NCBI RefSeq assembly: GCF_025685425.1
Contig: NZ_JAGTAS010000058.1
Location: forward strand, 1 to 64,000
Origin: Terriglobus albidus
Lineage (GTDB): Bacteria > Acidobacteriota > Terriglobia > Terriglobales > Acidobacteriaceae
DNA length: 64,000 nt
Direction: 5' to 3'
Part shown: piece by piece, positions 55,097 through 62,653 of the stretch
Numbering within the stretch: position 1 is the first letter of the stretch
Layout of the letters: every line of letters begins with the position of its first letter
Translations under genes and position numbers: made by a program
Notes under the pieces: generated by a model
What the model saw: only the letters and a program-made list of their open reading frames with translations
What the model was told of the DNA's origin: nothing
The model's database searches: none

Positions 55097-55204
55097 GAGC
55101 ATTTTCCCGGTTACCGGGTATCCCGGAAAGGGCCTGCAGCGGCGTTTCATCGCGGAAAACCCCATCGATGCGGGAGCCTACATTAGACCTACGGGAAAAT
55201 GCTC
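55097..55204 (+). repeat. cloverleaf repeat copy E
   Basis: 108 bases bounded by a perfect 13-base inverted repeat GAGCATTTTCCCG / CGGGAAAATGCTC. It has a perfect first hairpin CCGGGTATCCCGG and a degenerate core hairpin (GGCGTTTCATCGCGGAAAAC). It ends 5 bases before the stop codon of the outer-membrane protein gene. Confidence 0.85.
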
Positions 55205-55209
55205 TCGCC

Positions 55210-55728
55210 CTAAAAACGCAGCGCCAGGCCTGTGCTGAGGTTGACCGGATGGTAGGTGGTCGAACCGGTGGAAAGGTTCTGATACCCGAACTCGATGACG
55301 CGCCAGTCGATGTGCGGCAGCAATGTCGTTTCCAGACCGGCGTCGAGCTGGTAGCCAAAGTCGGTGTGATCAACATGGGTGGAAGAGCTGACCGAATAGT
55401 TAGTAAACCCAATTTCAGCCTGGCCGTAGATCTTGAACGGAACCACATGCGGAACGAACGAGAGACGTGGACCGATCATGAAGTTCTTGACGCTGGTCGA
55501 ACCTTTGGAAAGGAACTGACCGCGCGCATCCAGACCGATGTGGGCCGGTAATACGCCACCATGATCGAAGTAGACGCCAACTGTCGGGCCAAAGACCCAG
55601 TTGTCACTCGCAGAGTTGCTGATGCGGGATGCTGTTCCTTCGACGTACACCGCCTGCGCGTGCGATGACCTTCCAGAAACGGAAAAAGTTAAAAAAAGAG
55701 CTGCAAAAACAAGCAGACGGGGCTTCAT
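55210..55728 (-). CDS. outer-membrane beta-barrel protein
   Basis: A 172-residue protein with a signal peptide (about 1-24, ending SHAQ), alternating amphipathic strands (for example PFKIYGQAEIGFTNYSV and GYQLDAGLETTLLPHIDW), and a C-terminal Phe (STGLALRF), the typical barrel-assembly signal. It resembles small OmpA/OmpW-like eight-stranded barrels. The ATG at 55728 starts the leader; the ATG at 55740 directly abuts GGAGG and is less likely. Function unknown. Confidence 0.85.
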   Translation of the reverse strand: MKPRLLVFAALFLTFSVSGRSSHAQAVYVEGTASRISNSASDNWVFGPTVGVYFDHGGVLPAHIGLDARGQFLSKGSTSVKNFMIGPRLSFVPHVVPFKIYGQAEIGFTNYSVSSSTHVDHTDFGYQLDAGLETTLLPHIDWRVIEFGYQNLSTGSTTYHPVNLSTGLALRF

Positions 55729-55825
55729 CTCGTATCCCATCCTCCGGGGAGGTATTCATACAACTTACGTCCGGTTAGATGCCGAAATAGCGATCCACAG
55801 GAGTTGTGTACCGGAACGGTTACCC

Positions 55826-56257
55826 CTATTGCACCTCGTCAAGCGCGCGCTGGCCCCGCCGATGCTGCCGCATCCGCTCGATCTGCTGCTCTTCCAGTTG
55901 GGCGTACTGCTTCTTCTGGTCATCGCTGAGGATGGCGTTGATCTTCTTGTCTTCATCCTCGCGAATCTGTTTTACCTGGTGGAGGCGCTGACCTCTCCGC
56001 ACTGAGCTGTCGTTGCGCAGGGCGGTCAATCTTTGCTGCCGCTCTTCCAGCAGAGGCTTCATCTGTGCCTGCTGATCCGGGGTGAGATTCAGCTTTTTCG
56101 TATAGAGCGCCAGCATACGGTCGGTCGACGGTTCGGGGCCGGGGACCTGTTTATTCATGACCTGCTCTTCCTGCTGTTGAGCAGCCACAGCCATCACGAC
56201 AGGTGTTACGACCATGATGGCGAAGAGGATGGCGAGATAAACCCGGGTGGTCTTCAT
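55826..56257 (-). CDS. periplasmic Spy/CpxP-like LTXXQ protein
   Basis: A 143-residue protein with a signal peptide (about 1-26) and a charged all-helical mature part with NLTPDQQAQMKPLLEE and the closing DDQKKQYAQLEEQ, typical of the LTXXQ family. Such proteins act as ATP-independent periplasmic chaperones or metal-stress sensors. A GGAGG-type site precedes the ATG. It is upstream of, and on the same strand as, the barrel gene, with an 85-base gap. Confidence 0.8.
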   Translation of the reverse strand: MKTTRVYLAILFAIMVVTPVVMAVAAQQQEEQVMNKQVPGPEPSTDRMLALYTKKLNLTPDQQAQMKPLLEERQQRLTALRNDSSVRRGQRLHQVKQIREDEDKKINAILSDDQKKQYAQLEEQQIERMRQHRRGQRALDEVQ

Positions 56258-56353
56258 GGAAGATGACCTCCTTCAAGAATTCGCGGTCAGGACGCGACGT
56301 TCATCTAATCAGAGCCAGCCTGCCCCGGATAGTTGCGGGATCCAGACCATAAA

Positions 56354-57454
56354 TCAACCAATAGCGACCAGTTCCGGCTCCTCCAGCGTCCGCTTGAGCT
56401 GCCCGCAGGCAGCGTAGATATCGCGGCCACGGGGACGGCGGGTAAAGGTCGGCATACCGTTATCGACGAGAATGCGATGGAAACGGGTGACATCGGCCGG
56501 CTCCGGCTGGCGGTAGGCGATCCCCGGGCCAGGGTTCCAGACGATGAGGTTGACCTTTGCCTGGACGTCTCGCAGCAGCTCCAGCACCTGCAAGGCGTGC
56601 TCGGGCTGATCGTTAACTCCTCCAAGAAGGACATACTCCACATTGATCCAGCCGCGCTTGCCGAGCGGGATGGTCTTCACCGCTTCGAGCAGCTCGGCGA
56701 TCTTCCACTTGCGATTGATGGGCATCACCTGCTCGCGGACGGCGTCGTTCGGAGCATTCAGGCTGAGGGCGAGATTCGGCCGGATGGTTTCGGTTGCAAA
56801 ACGGCGAATTGCCGGCTCAATGCCGCTGGTGGAGACGGTAATACGCGATGCCGGGATGCCGATTCCCCGCACGATCAGGCCGATCGCCTTCATTACAGCG
56901 TCATAGTTCAGGAAGGGCTCGCCCATGCCCATCAGAACAAGGTTGATGCGGTCAACGCCGACACGAATCTGGTGCCGGTTGAGCACGGCCGTCACCTGCC
57001 CAGCGATCTCTCCGGCAGTGAGATTGCGTTTCACTCCCAGCTTTGCCGTAAGACAGAACTGGCAATTGACCGCACATCCCACTTGGCTCGAAATGCAGAT
57101 GGTGGCGCGCTGATATCCCCGGTCAGCAAGACGGCCGCGATTGCGAAAATCGCGTCCATCAAAGTCATCGGCGTCTCCTTCGGGCATCCAGACGGTTTCA
57201 ATGGTTTCACCGTCCGAAAGGCGCATCAGGTAACGTTCCGTACCGTCGACGGAAATCGCCGTCTGCGCAATGGTGGGTAAGCCCACTTCAGCGCCGCCGG
57301 GCAGCAGCGCCCGCAAACGTGTGGCAAGTGGGTCGAGGGTGGCGATGCGGTCGCGGTAGAGCGCCCGCCACAGTTGCCGCGCACGACGGGTGTCACCCCC
57401 AACCGTGGAGGTCAACTCATCCAAATTCTGCCCGAAAAGCGGTTCCGCCCGCAT
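56354..57454 (-). CDS. rlmN: 23S rRNA/tRNA adenine-C2 methyltransferase RlmN
   Basis: A 366-residue radical-SAM methyltransferase of standard length: the N-terminal RNA-binding part, then the cluster Cys in CAVNCQFCLT, MGMGEPFLNYD, the methyl-carrying Cys region and the C-terminal TFTRRPRGRDIYAACGQL with the second catalytic Cys. It methylates A2503 of 23S rRNA and A37 of some tRNAs. It lies 21 bases after the PLD gene on the same strand. Confidence 0.96.
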   Translation of the reverse strand: MRAEPLFGQNLDELTSTVGGDTRRARQLWRALYRDRIATLDPLATRLRALLPGGAEVGLPTIAQTAISVDGTERYLMRLSDGETIETVWMPEGDADDFDGRDFRNRGRLADRGYQRATICISSQVGCAVNCQFCLTAKLGVKRNLTAGEIAGQVTAVLNRHQIRVGVDRINLVLMGMGEPFLNYDAVMKAIGLIVRGIGIPASRITVSTSGIEPAIRRFATETIRPNLALSLNAPNDAVREQVMPINRKWKIAELLEAVKTIPLGKRGWINVEYVLLGGVNDQPEHALQVLELLRDVQAKVNLIVWNPGPGIAYRQPEPADVTRFHRILVDNGMPTFTRRPRGRDIYAACGQLKRTLEEPELVAIG

Positions 57455-57475
57455 ACTGCCTTTAAGGATAGCGGG

Positions 57476-58708
57476 TTAAGCGCCCGAAGAGGACTTCGGA
57501 TGGCTGTTCCTTTTGGGGTTTGAGGCCGTCTCCTTTTCGGGGCCGGGATCGTCTGGAGCGGTTCCGATGCAGTCCAGGGCGAGATTCCGTAACGCCTCAG
57601 CGACAGCCTCCTGGACCTCCTGCCGGACGGCGTCACGGACGGTCTGTACGACCTCGTCCGGCTCGAACGGAGCGTCTTCACGGATATCCATCACCCGGTC
57701 CAGTACCTTCTCGACCACCGGTTTGACGGAGATCTTCTTTGCAAGCTCCTTAGCGACCTTCTTCGCCGGAACATCAAAAGCGGCTTCCACCGCATTCTCG
57801 GGAATGATCGGCTCGGACTTCTTCCAGTCATGATCGAAGACTTCTTCGATCTGATGAACGACCTTGGCATCCTTGAAGATGACACCGACCTCGCGCCGGG
57901 CTTCCAACTCGAGCTTGCGCAGGCTCTGGCTGCCAATAAAGGCCGAGGCCGAATCCCGCAGAATGACTCGTGCATGCAGACGCATCGCAATCTTTCGGAC
58001 CGGGAGAATATCGCTCTTGGCAGAGGCGCGGGAGAGTACGCGAACCTCCACCCCTTCCGCGATCTTCTTCTGCAACAGGCGAATAAACTCAGCATCACTG
58101 ATCTTCATCTCATAGATGTAGAGCCGCTTCTTCGCCTTGCGAATAAAGTCAGTCAAGCGCTCACGAGCATTGACGGGACTGATAACCAGTCCTGAGTTCT
58201 TTGACTTCGACTTGAATGCCACACGATGAGCATCCGCATCAAAGAGCTCGATCGCCTCTTTCACCGTGGACACCGTCTTAATCGCAACACCGAACGACCG
58301 GCTGAGGTCGATATCCATGTGGGTGTAGTTGTAGGCGAAGATATAAAGGTCCTTGTCGTCGACGATCATCATCTTGCCGTGATACCGCACCAGATCGTTA
58401 GCGGTACGACTGACCGTGATGCCCCGCTCGAGAAGCTGCATCTCCAGCTTGCGCAGGTTCTTCTCTTCCCCACGATTCGTGTAGGCGATCAGCGCCTGAA
58501 CGGTGACGCCTCGCTCGACGGCCGCGACCAGAGCCTTCTCGATCTCGAACCGGTCAAAACGAAAGATGAGGATTCGTATGTTTTTCTTTGCCTTGTTGAT
58601 GGCGGCGAGAAGAGGCTTGATGCCGTCGTCGGGCTGGACAAGGAGCTTCACTGGAGTGCTCACAAAAGACAGATGCTTTTCCTGACTGCTTGGATGTTTT
58701 CTATGCAT
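57476..58708 (-). CDS. phospholipase D-like protein (two HKD-type motifs)
   Basis: A 410-residue protein with two PLD modules. The first has YHGKMMIVDD, the canonical HxK(x)4D. The second reads HARVILRDSASAFIGSQ, where the Lys of HxK is replaced by Arg. A Ser/Lys-rich tail follows from about residue 300. No signal peptide is clear. The open frame extends upstream, but ATG 58708 (MHRKHPSSQ) is chosen because the longer form would overlap the divergent gene at 58782. It could be a phosphatidyltransferase, nuclease or lipase. Confidence 0.8.
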   Translation of the reverse strand: MHRKHPSSQEKHLSFVSTPVKLLVQPDDGIKPLLAAINKAKKNIRILIFRFDRFEIEKALVAAVERGVTVQALIAYTNRGEEKNLRKLEMQLLERGITVSRTANDLVRYHGKMMIVDDKDLYIFAYNYTHMDIDLSRSFGVAIKTVSTVKEAIELFDADAHRVAFKSKSKNSGLVISPVNARERLTDFIRKAKKRLYIYEMKISDAEFIRLLQKKIAEGVEVRVLSRASAKSDILPVRKIAMRLHARVILRDSASAFIGSQSLRKLELEARREVGVIFKDAKVVHQIEEVFDHDWKKSEPIIPENAVEAAFDVPAKKVAKELAKKISVKPVVEKVLDRVMDIREDAPFEPDEVVQTVRDAVRQEVQEAVAEALRNLALDCIGTAPDDPGPEKETASNPKRNSHPKSSSGA

Positions 58709-58781
58709 ACCATACCAACGGAGGCACCGAATTCTGCTTCCAATAGTTAAAAGGGCAAAACAATCAGTACGGAGATCGTCC

Positions 58782-59849
58782 ATGCCTCGCCTTGCAAGCC
58801 TTGTACTCAGCCTTAGCCTGCCGCTTCTCTCTTTTACGGCTCTCTCACAATCAGCGCCATTACCCGGGCCGACCGCGTCTAAATCGTCTCTGTCCAAGCC
58901 GGCAGCAGCGAAATCCTCCAGGAACGCTCCGCTGCCTGATTCGGCGATTCACAATCCGACCTTATGGCACAATCCCGGAAAGATTGAGGCACTGGATCTC
59001 TTTGGAGGTCAGGGTGGAAGAAGAAAGGCTCCCGTCGAACCATTCACGTTCCTGAATGAGGATACCGACGGCACCAACCCCAAGTTCGACGTGCGCGACG
59101 CCCGGGGTAAGAAATGGCGCGTGAAACTAGGCGAGGAAGCTCGGCCGGAGGTGGTTGCATCGCGCCTGCTGTGGGCGGTGGGCTACTACGTCAACGACGA
59201 TTATGTTCTGGAGGCCGCTGATATCCCCGGCATCAGGCTTTCACGGGGGGGTGATGACACCAAGAAGGGACACATCCGCGAGGCCCGGTTCTCGCGCAAA
59301 CCGGGCGGACAGGACAAAATCGGTACCTGGAAGTGGGGGGAGAATCCGTTCACGGGCACACGCGAGTTCAACGGCCTGCGGGTCATGATGGCGGTGATGA
59401 ATAACTGGGACCTTAAAGACGAGAACAACTCGGTTTATTCGGACAAGAAATCCGGCAAACAGATCTTCCTGGTCAACGACGTCGGAGCAACCTTCGGCAC
59501 CAACGGTCTGAGTTGGACCAAAGCCCGGTCGAAGGGCAACATCGGCAGCTTCCGGGAATCGAAGTTCATCACCCGCGTCAGCGATACCGACGTCGACTTC
59601 GCAACGCCGAAACAGCCGAATTTCCTGATCGGCGCCGTCAACCCTAAGCAGTATGCGATGCGCATCGATCTCGACTGGATCGGTAACAAGATTCCCCGGA
59701 ATGATGCTCGCTGGATGGGAGAGATGCTGGGTAGGCTGAGCCACAAGCAATTGAGGGATGCTTTCCGTGCGGGACACTTCCCCACCGATCAGATCGACGC
59801 ATACGTGGAGATTGTCGAAAACCGCATCCACGAATTAAAGGAGTTATAA
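58782..59849 (+). CDS. secreted protein with PIK/FAM20-like kinase motifs (putative)
   Basis: A 355-residue protein with a signal peptide (about 1-24) and a Ser/Lys/Pro-rich linker. The rest carries spaced residues like those of atypical kinases: K115 in WRVKLGEEA, E123 in PEVVASRLLWAVGYY, NNWDLKDEN at 207-215 as a catalytic-loop-like D-x-K-x-x-N, and D233 in LVNDVGATFG as a metal-binding DxG. That pattern is seen in HipA, FAM20C and PI3/4-kinase-like folds. This is inferred from motif order, not from overall similarity. GGAG lies 7 bases before the ATG. Its end overlaps the next convergent gene by 6 bases. Confidence 0.7.
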   Translation: MPRLASLVLSLSLPLLSFTALSQSAPLPGPTASKSSLSKPAAAKSSRNAPLPDSAIHNPTLWHNPGKIEALDLFGGQGGRRKAPVEPFTFLNEDTDGTNPKFDVRDARGKKWRVKLGEEARPEVVASRLLWAVGYYVNDDYVLEAADIPGIRLSRGGDDTKKGHIREARFSRKPGGQDKIGTWKWGENPFTGTREFNGLRVMMAVMNNWDLKDENNSVYSDKKSGKQIFLVNDVGATFGTNGLSWTKARSKGNIGSFRESKFITRVSDTDVDFATPKQPNFLIGAVNPKQYAMRIDLDWIGNKIPRNDARWMGEMLGRLSHKQLRDAFRAGHFPTDQIDAYVEIVENRIHELKEL

Positions 59850-61694
59850 AAATTTAGAGTTTAGGGCCGGCGTTTCTTGGGAAAGACTGGCGCCCTCTGC
59901 TTCTTCGGAGAACTGAATGTCGTGCAGCTTGCGGAAGACGCCGTCTTCGCGTGCCATAAGCTCTTCCTGCGTGCCTGATTCAACAATGCGGCCGTCGTCG
60001 ACCACATAGATGCAGCGCGCCCTGCGGATGGTGGAAAGCCGATGAGCGATCACGATGGCGGTCTTGCCCTCCATCAAACGGTCGAGGGCATCAAAGACCA
60101 GATGCTCCGACGCCGCATCAAGACCCGAGGTCGGCTCGTCGAGAATAAGGATGGGCGCATTGCGAATGATTGCACGGGCGATGGCGATGCGCTGACGCTG
60201 TCCTCCACTCAGAGTCATGCCGCGTTCGCCGACGAATGTATTGAATTTATTCGGCATCTTCTCAATAAATTCCATGGCGTTGGCGGCTTCGGCGGCACTG
60301 ACAATCTCGGCCTCGGTTGCATCCGGCCGGCCATAGGCAATGTTGTCCCAGATCGTTCCGCTGAATAAGACCGTATCCTGCAGCACAAAGCTAATCTGGC
60401 AACGCAGCGATTTCTGCTTGAACGTACGGATATCGACGCCGTCGATTTTCACGACACCGTGCTCCGGCTCATAGAAACGCGCAATCAGGTTGACGATCGT
60501 CGTCTTGCCCGAACCCGTAGGACCAACGAGCGCCACCATCGTCCCGGCCTCCACGTGCATATTCACGCCGCACAGGATCTTCTTCTGGTCGTTATAGGAG
60601 AAGTCGACGTTCTCCAGATCGATCTGACCGTGGAACGATGGAGCAACTCGGGCGCCGGGAACATCCAGAATCTCCTCGTGGCTGGTAAGGATCTCCTGGA
60701 CACGTTCGTATCCGACCTCCGCCTTAGAATAAGCGTCCATGGTCTTGGAGATCTCCTGCATGGGCTTGTACATCTTGCCCAGGTAGAAGATGAAGACGAC
60801 CATGGAGCCGGCGCTAAGGTCTCCGGTCAGAACCATGCGGGCGCCGAACCACAGGACCGCACACGTCCCAACCGCGGTGATGATGTCCACCATCGGCACA
60901 AGTCTCGCCTTCAGGGTTCGAGCGATGAGCGCCGCCTGCACGGTTTCCAGGCTTTCCCCTTCGAAACGCCTGACTTCGTAGTCCTCCCGTGAGAACGCCT
61001 TCACCACACGCACCGAGTTCACCACCTCGGAAACGATAGAGATGAGACGGCCTTCCTTTTTGCGGACCTCGCGGGAGGCCTTCTTCACCTTGCGGGTATA
61101 GGTATAGACGATGCTGAAAAGCACAGGCACGACCGCCAACGCGATGAGCGTAAACTCCCAGTTGATGTAAAACATCACGCCGATCATGCCCACCAGCGTG
61201 GCGACGTTCACGAGGATGCCGAGCAGACCGGAAACGATGAAGGTCTGGATAGCATCGATATCACTGGTGACGCGGCTGATAAGGTCGCCGGTCGGCTGCT
61301 GATCGTGATACGAAAGCGAGAGCCGCTGTACCTGGGTGTAGATCATACGGCGCAGGTCGTGCGTTACCCACTGGCCGACGCTGGTGGTGAGGTATTTTTC
61401 TGCATAGCTGCAGCCCGCATCCATGACTGCAATGACCAGAACGGCAACGCAGGCAAAGGTGAGCATCCCCTGCATGGACTGACCGGAAGTGAAATGAACA
61501 AACCGGTTGAGCCAGCCGCTCATATCCTTGCCTTTGAAGATATTGTCGAGAACGATCTTCAGAGGCCAGGGTTCAAGCAACCCCGCAATACTTTCGCCCG
61601 CGATTGCGAGCAGCCCAAGCCAGAGCTGCTTTTTGTAGGGTGAAAGCAACCCAAGGATGGTAAGCTCGCGCGTCTCGGATGCAACGTTCGGCAT
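59844..61694 (-). CDS. ABC exporter, fused permease/ATPase
   Basis: A 616-residue half-transporter: six helices (about 28-330) with the intracellular loop SYHDQQPTGDLISRVTSDID, and an ATPase domain with Walker A GPTGSGKTT, signature LSGGQRQRIAIARAI and Walker B ILILDEPTSGLD. It resembles lipid A/multidrug exporters and acts as a dimer. The last bases overlap the convergent kinase-like gene by 6. It shares no closeness of signature motif with the exporter at 30529-32484, whose motif is FSTGQ. Confidence 0.92.
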   Translation of the reverse strand: MPNVASETRELTILGLLSPYKKQLWLGLLAIAGESIAGLLEPWPLKIVLDNIFKGKDMSGWLNRFVHFTSGQSMQGMLTFACVAVLVIAVMDAGCSYAEKYLTTSVGQWVTHDLRRMIYTQVQRLSLSYHDQQPTGDLISRVTSDIDAIQTFIVSGLLGILVNVATLVGMIGVMFYINWEFTLIALAVVPVLFSIVYTYTRKVKKASREVRKKEGRLISIVSEVVNSVRVVKAFSREDYEVRRFEGESLETVQAALIARTLKARLVPMVDIITAVGTCAVLWFGARMVLTGDLSAGSMVVFIFYLGKMYKPMQEISKTMDAYSKAEVGYERVQEILTSHEEILDVPGARVAPSFHGQIDLENVDFSYNDQKKILCGVNMHVEAGTMVALVGPTGSGKTTIVNLIARFYEPEHGVVKIDGVDIRTFKQKSLRCQISFVLQDTVLFSGTIWDNIAYGRPDATEAEIVSAAEAANAMEFIEKMPNKFNTFVGERGMTLSGGQRQRIAIARAIIRNAPILILDEPTSGLDAASEHLVFDALDRLMEGKTAIVIAHRLSTIRRARCIYVVDDGRIVESGTQEELMAREDGVFRKLHDIQFSEEAEGASLSQETPALNSKFL

Positions 61695-61735
61695 ATGAGT
61701 TCGATGCGAGGGTACTCCAGCCCGGTCCCTATTTT

Positions 61736-62542
61736 CTACTTCTTACGACGAATCATGGCAATAGCATCGGCCATAAATTCACGCAGCTCATTCGTCGCCG
61801 CACCAGTGACGAATGAGTCGCCGTAACTACGCAAAGTCGGATTTAAGCCGGTATCGCGCTCAGGATAGTAGAGATTCGTTATGGCGGCCGATCCGGCCAT
61901 ACCGCAGATCCGTGCCCAGTTGATGCTCGGCTGTCCTGCGTCGGTCCGAGTAATAACGATGCGCGACGCGGCATAGACCGCCCGTTTCATGAATGGGTAG
62001 CTCTTGCCCTGTCTGTAGTAGCGCGGATCTTCGTGAAACAAACTGGCAAAGACACCGAATACCAGGATTGACTGCGTGCCCTGCTTTAGCGCCGCGGCCC
62101 CCAAACGCTCACCAAAAGCTCCACTGTCAGTTCCATAATGCGGACGTCCATCCCTGAGATGACTTAAGCCAGCAGAAAGAACCCAATTTACGGGAGACAT
62201 CGGCCGGGTCTGGTTTCGGATGGAAAAAATCAGCTTGTCACCGGCCGTAAGAGGCTGCGCTTGCTGGCCTGGCTGAATGATACGGGCATGCTTAGGTGCC
62301 AAATTGGTTTTGATAATCGGAGCATCATCTCCCATTTCGAGGGTGTTTGTATGCTCTGGCGGGGTCTTCAAAGCAGCAGAACGGACAAAACCAGGGCTGT
62401 CGGGTAGCAGCGACACGGCACTTTCAGCCAGCAAGAACTCAGCAGAAGCGGGCTGGATGGCTGGTTGCGCGACAGACGCAAGCGGCAGCAGGCAAAAAAG
62501 AGTGCCTGTCAGAAAAAATCGGCTAATTCCGTTTATTCGCAT
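61736..62542 (-). CDS. secreted protein of unknown function (HEDPRYYR type)
   Basis: A 268-residue protein with a signal peptide (about 1-25, ending SVAQ). The C-terminal half has FHEDPRYYRQGKSYPFMKRAVYAASR and NLYYPERDTG, a pattern I associate with secreted acidobacterial proteins of unknown function. Hydrophobic stretches such as VNWVLSAGLSH and ITNLYYP suggest membrane association. It lies 41 bases upstream of the ABC exporter on the same strand. Confidence 0.75.
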   Translation of the reverse strand: MRINGISRFFLTGTLFCLLPLASVAQPAIQPASAEFLLAESAVSLLPDSPGFVRSAALKTPPEHTNTLEMGDDAPIIKTNLAPKHARIIQPGQQAQPLTAGDKLIFSIRNQTRPMSPVNWVLSAGLSHLRDGRPHYGTDSGAFGERLGAAALKQGTQSILVFGVFASLFHEDPRYYRQGKSYPFMKRAVYAASRIVITRTDAGQPSINWARICGMAGSAAITNLYYPERDTGLNPTLRSYGDSFVTGAATNELREFMADAIAMIRRKK

Positions 62543-62653
62543 GAGTGTATGAAGATCGGATGAGGTTGACCAGCAACCAGTTGCTTTTCCTGAGTTTAGA
62601 TCAAACAGGAGATGACGTGTCCCACCCTTTGGGGTCGGCGCCTGCGGGATTTG

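Noticed and set aside
53603-55204. Repeat clusters considered as a CRISPR array
   Set aside because: Units are 108-154 bases, palindromic and irregularly spaced, with no unique spacers and no cas genes.
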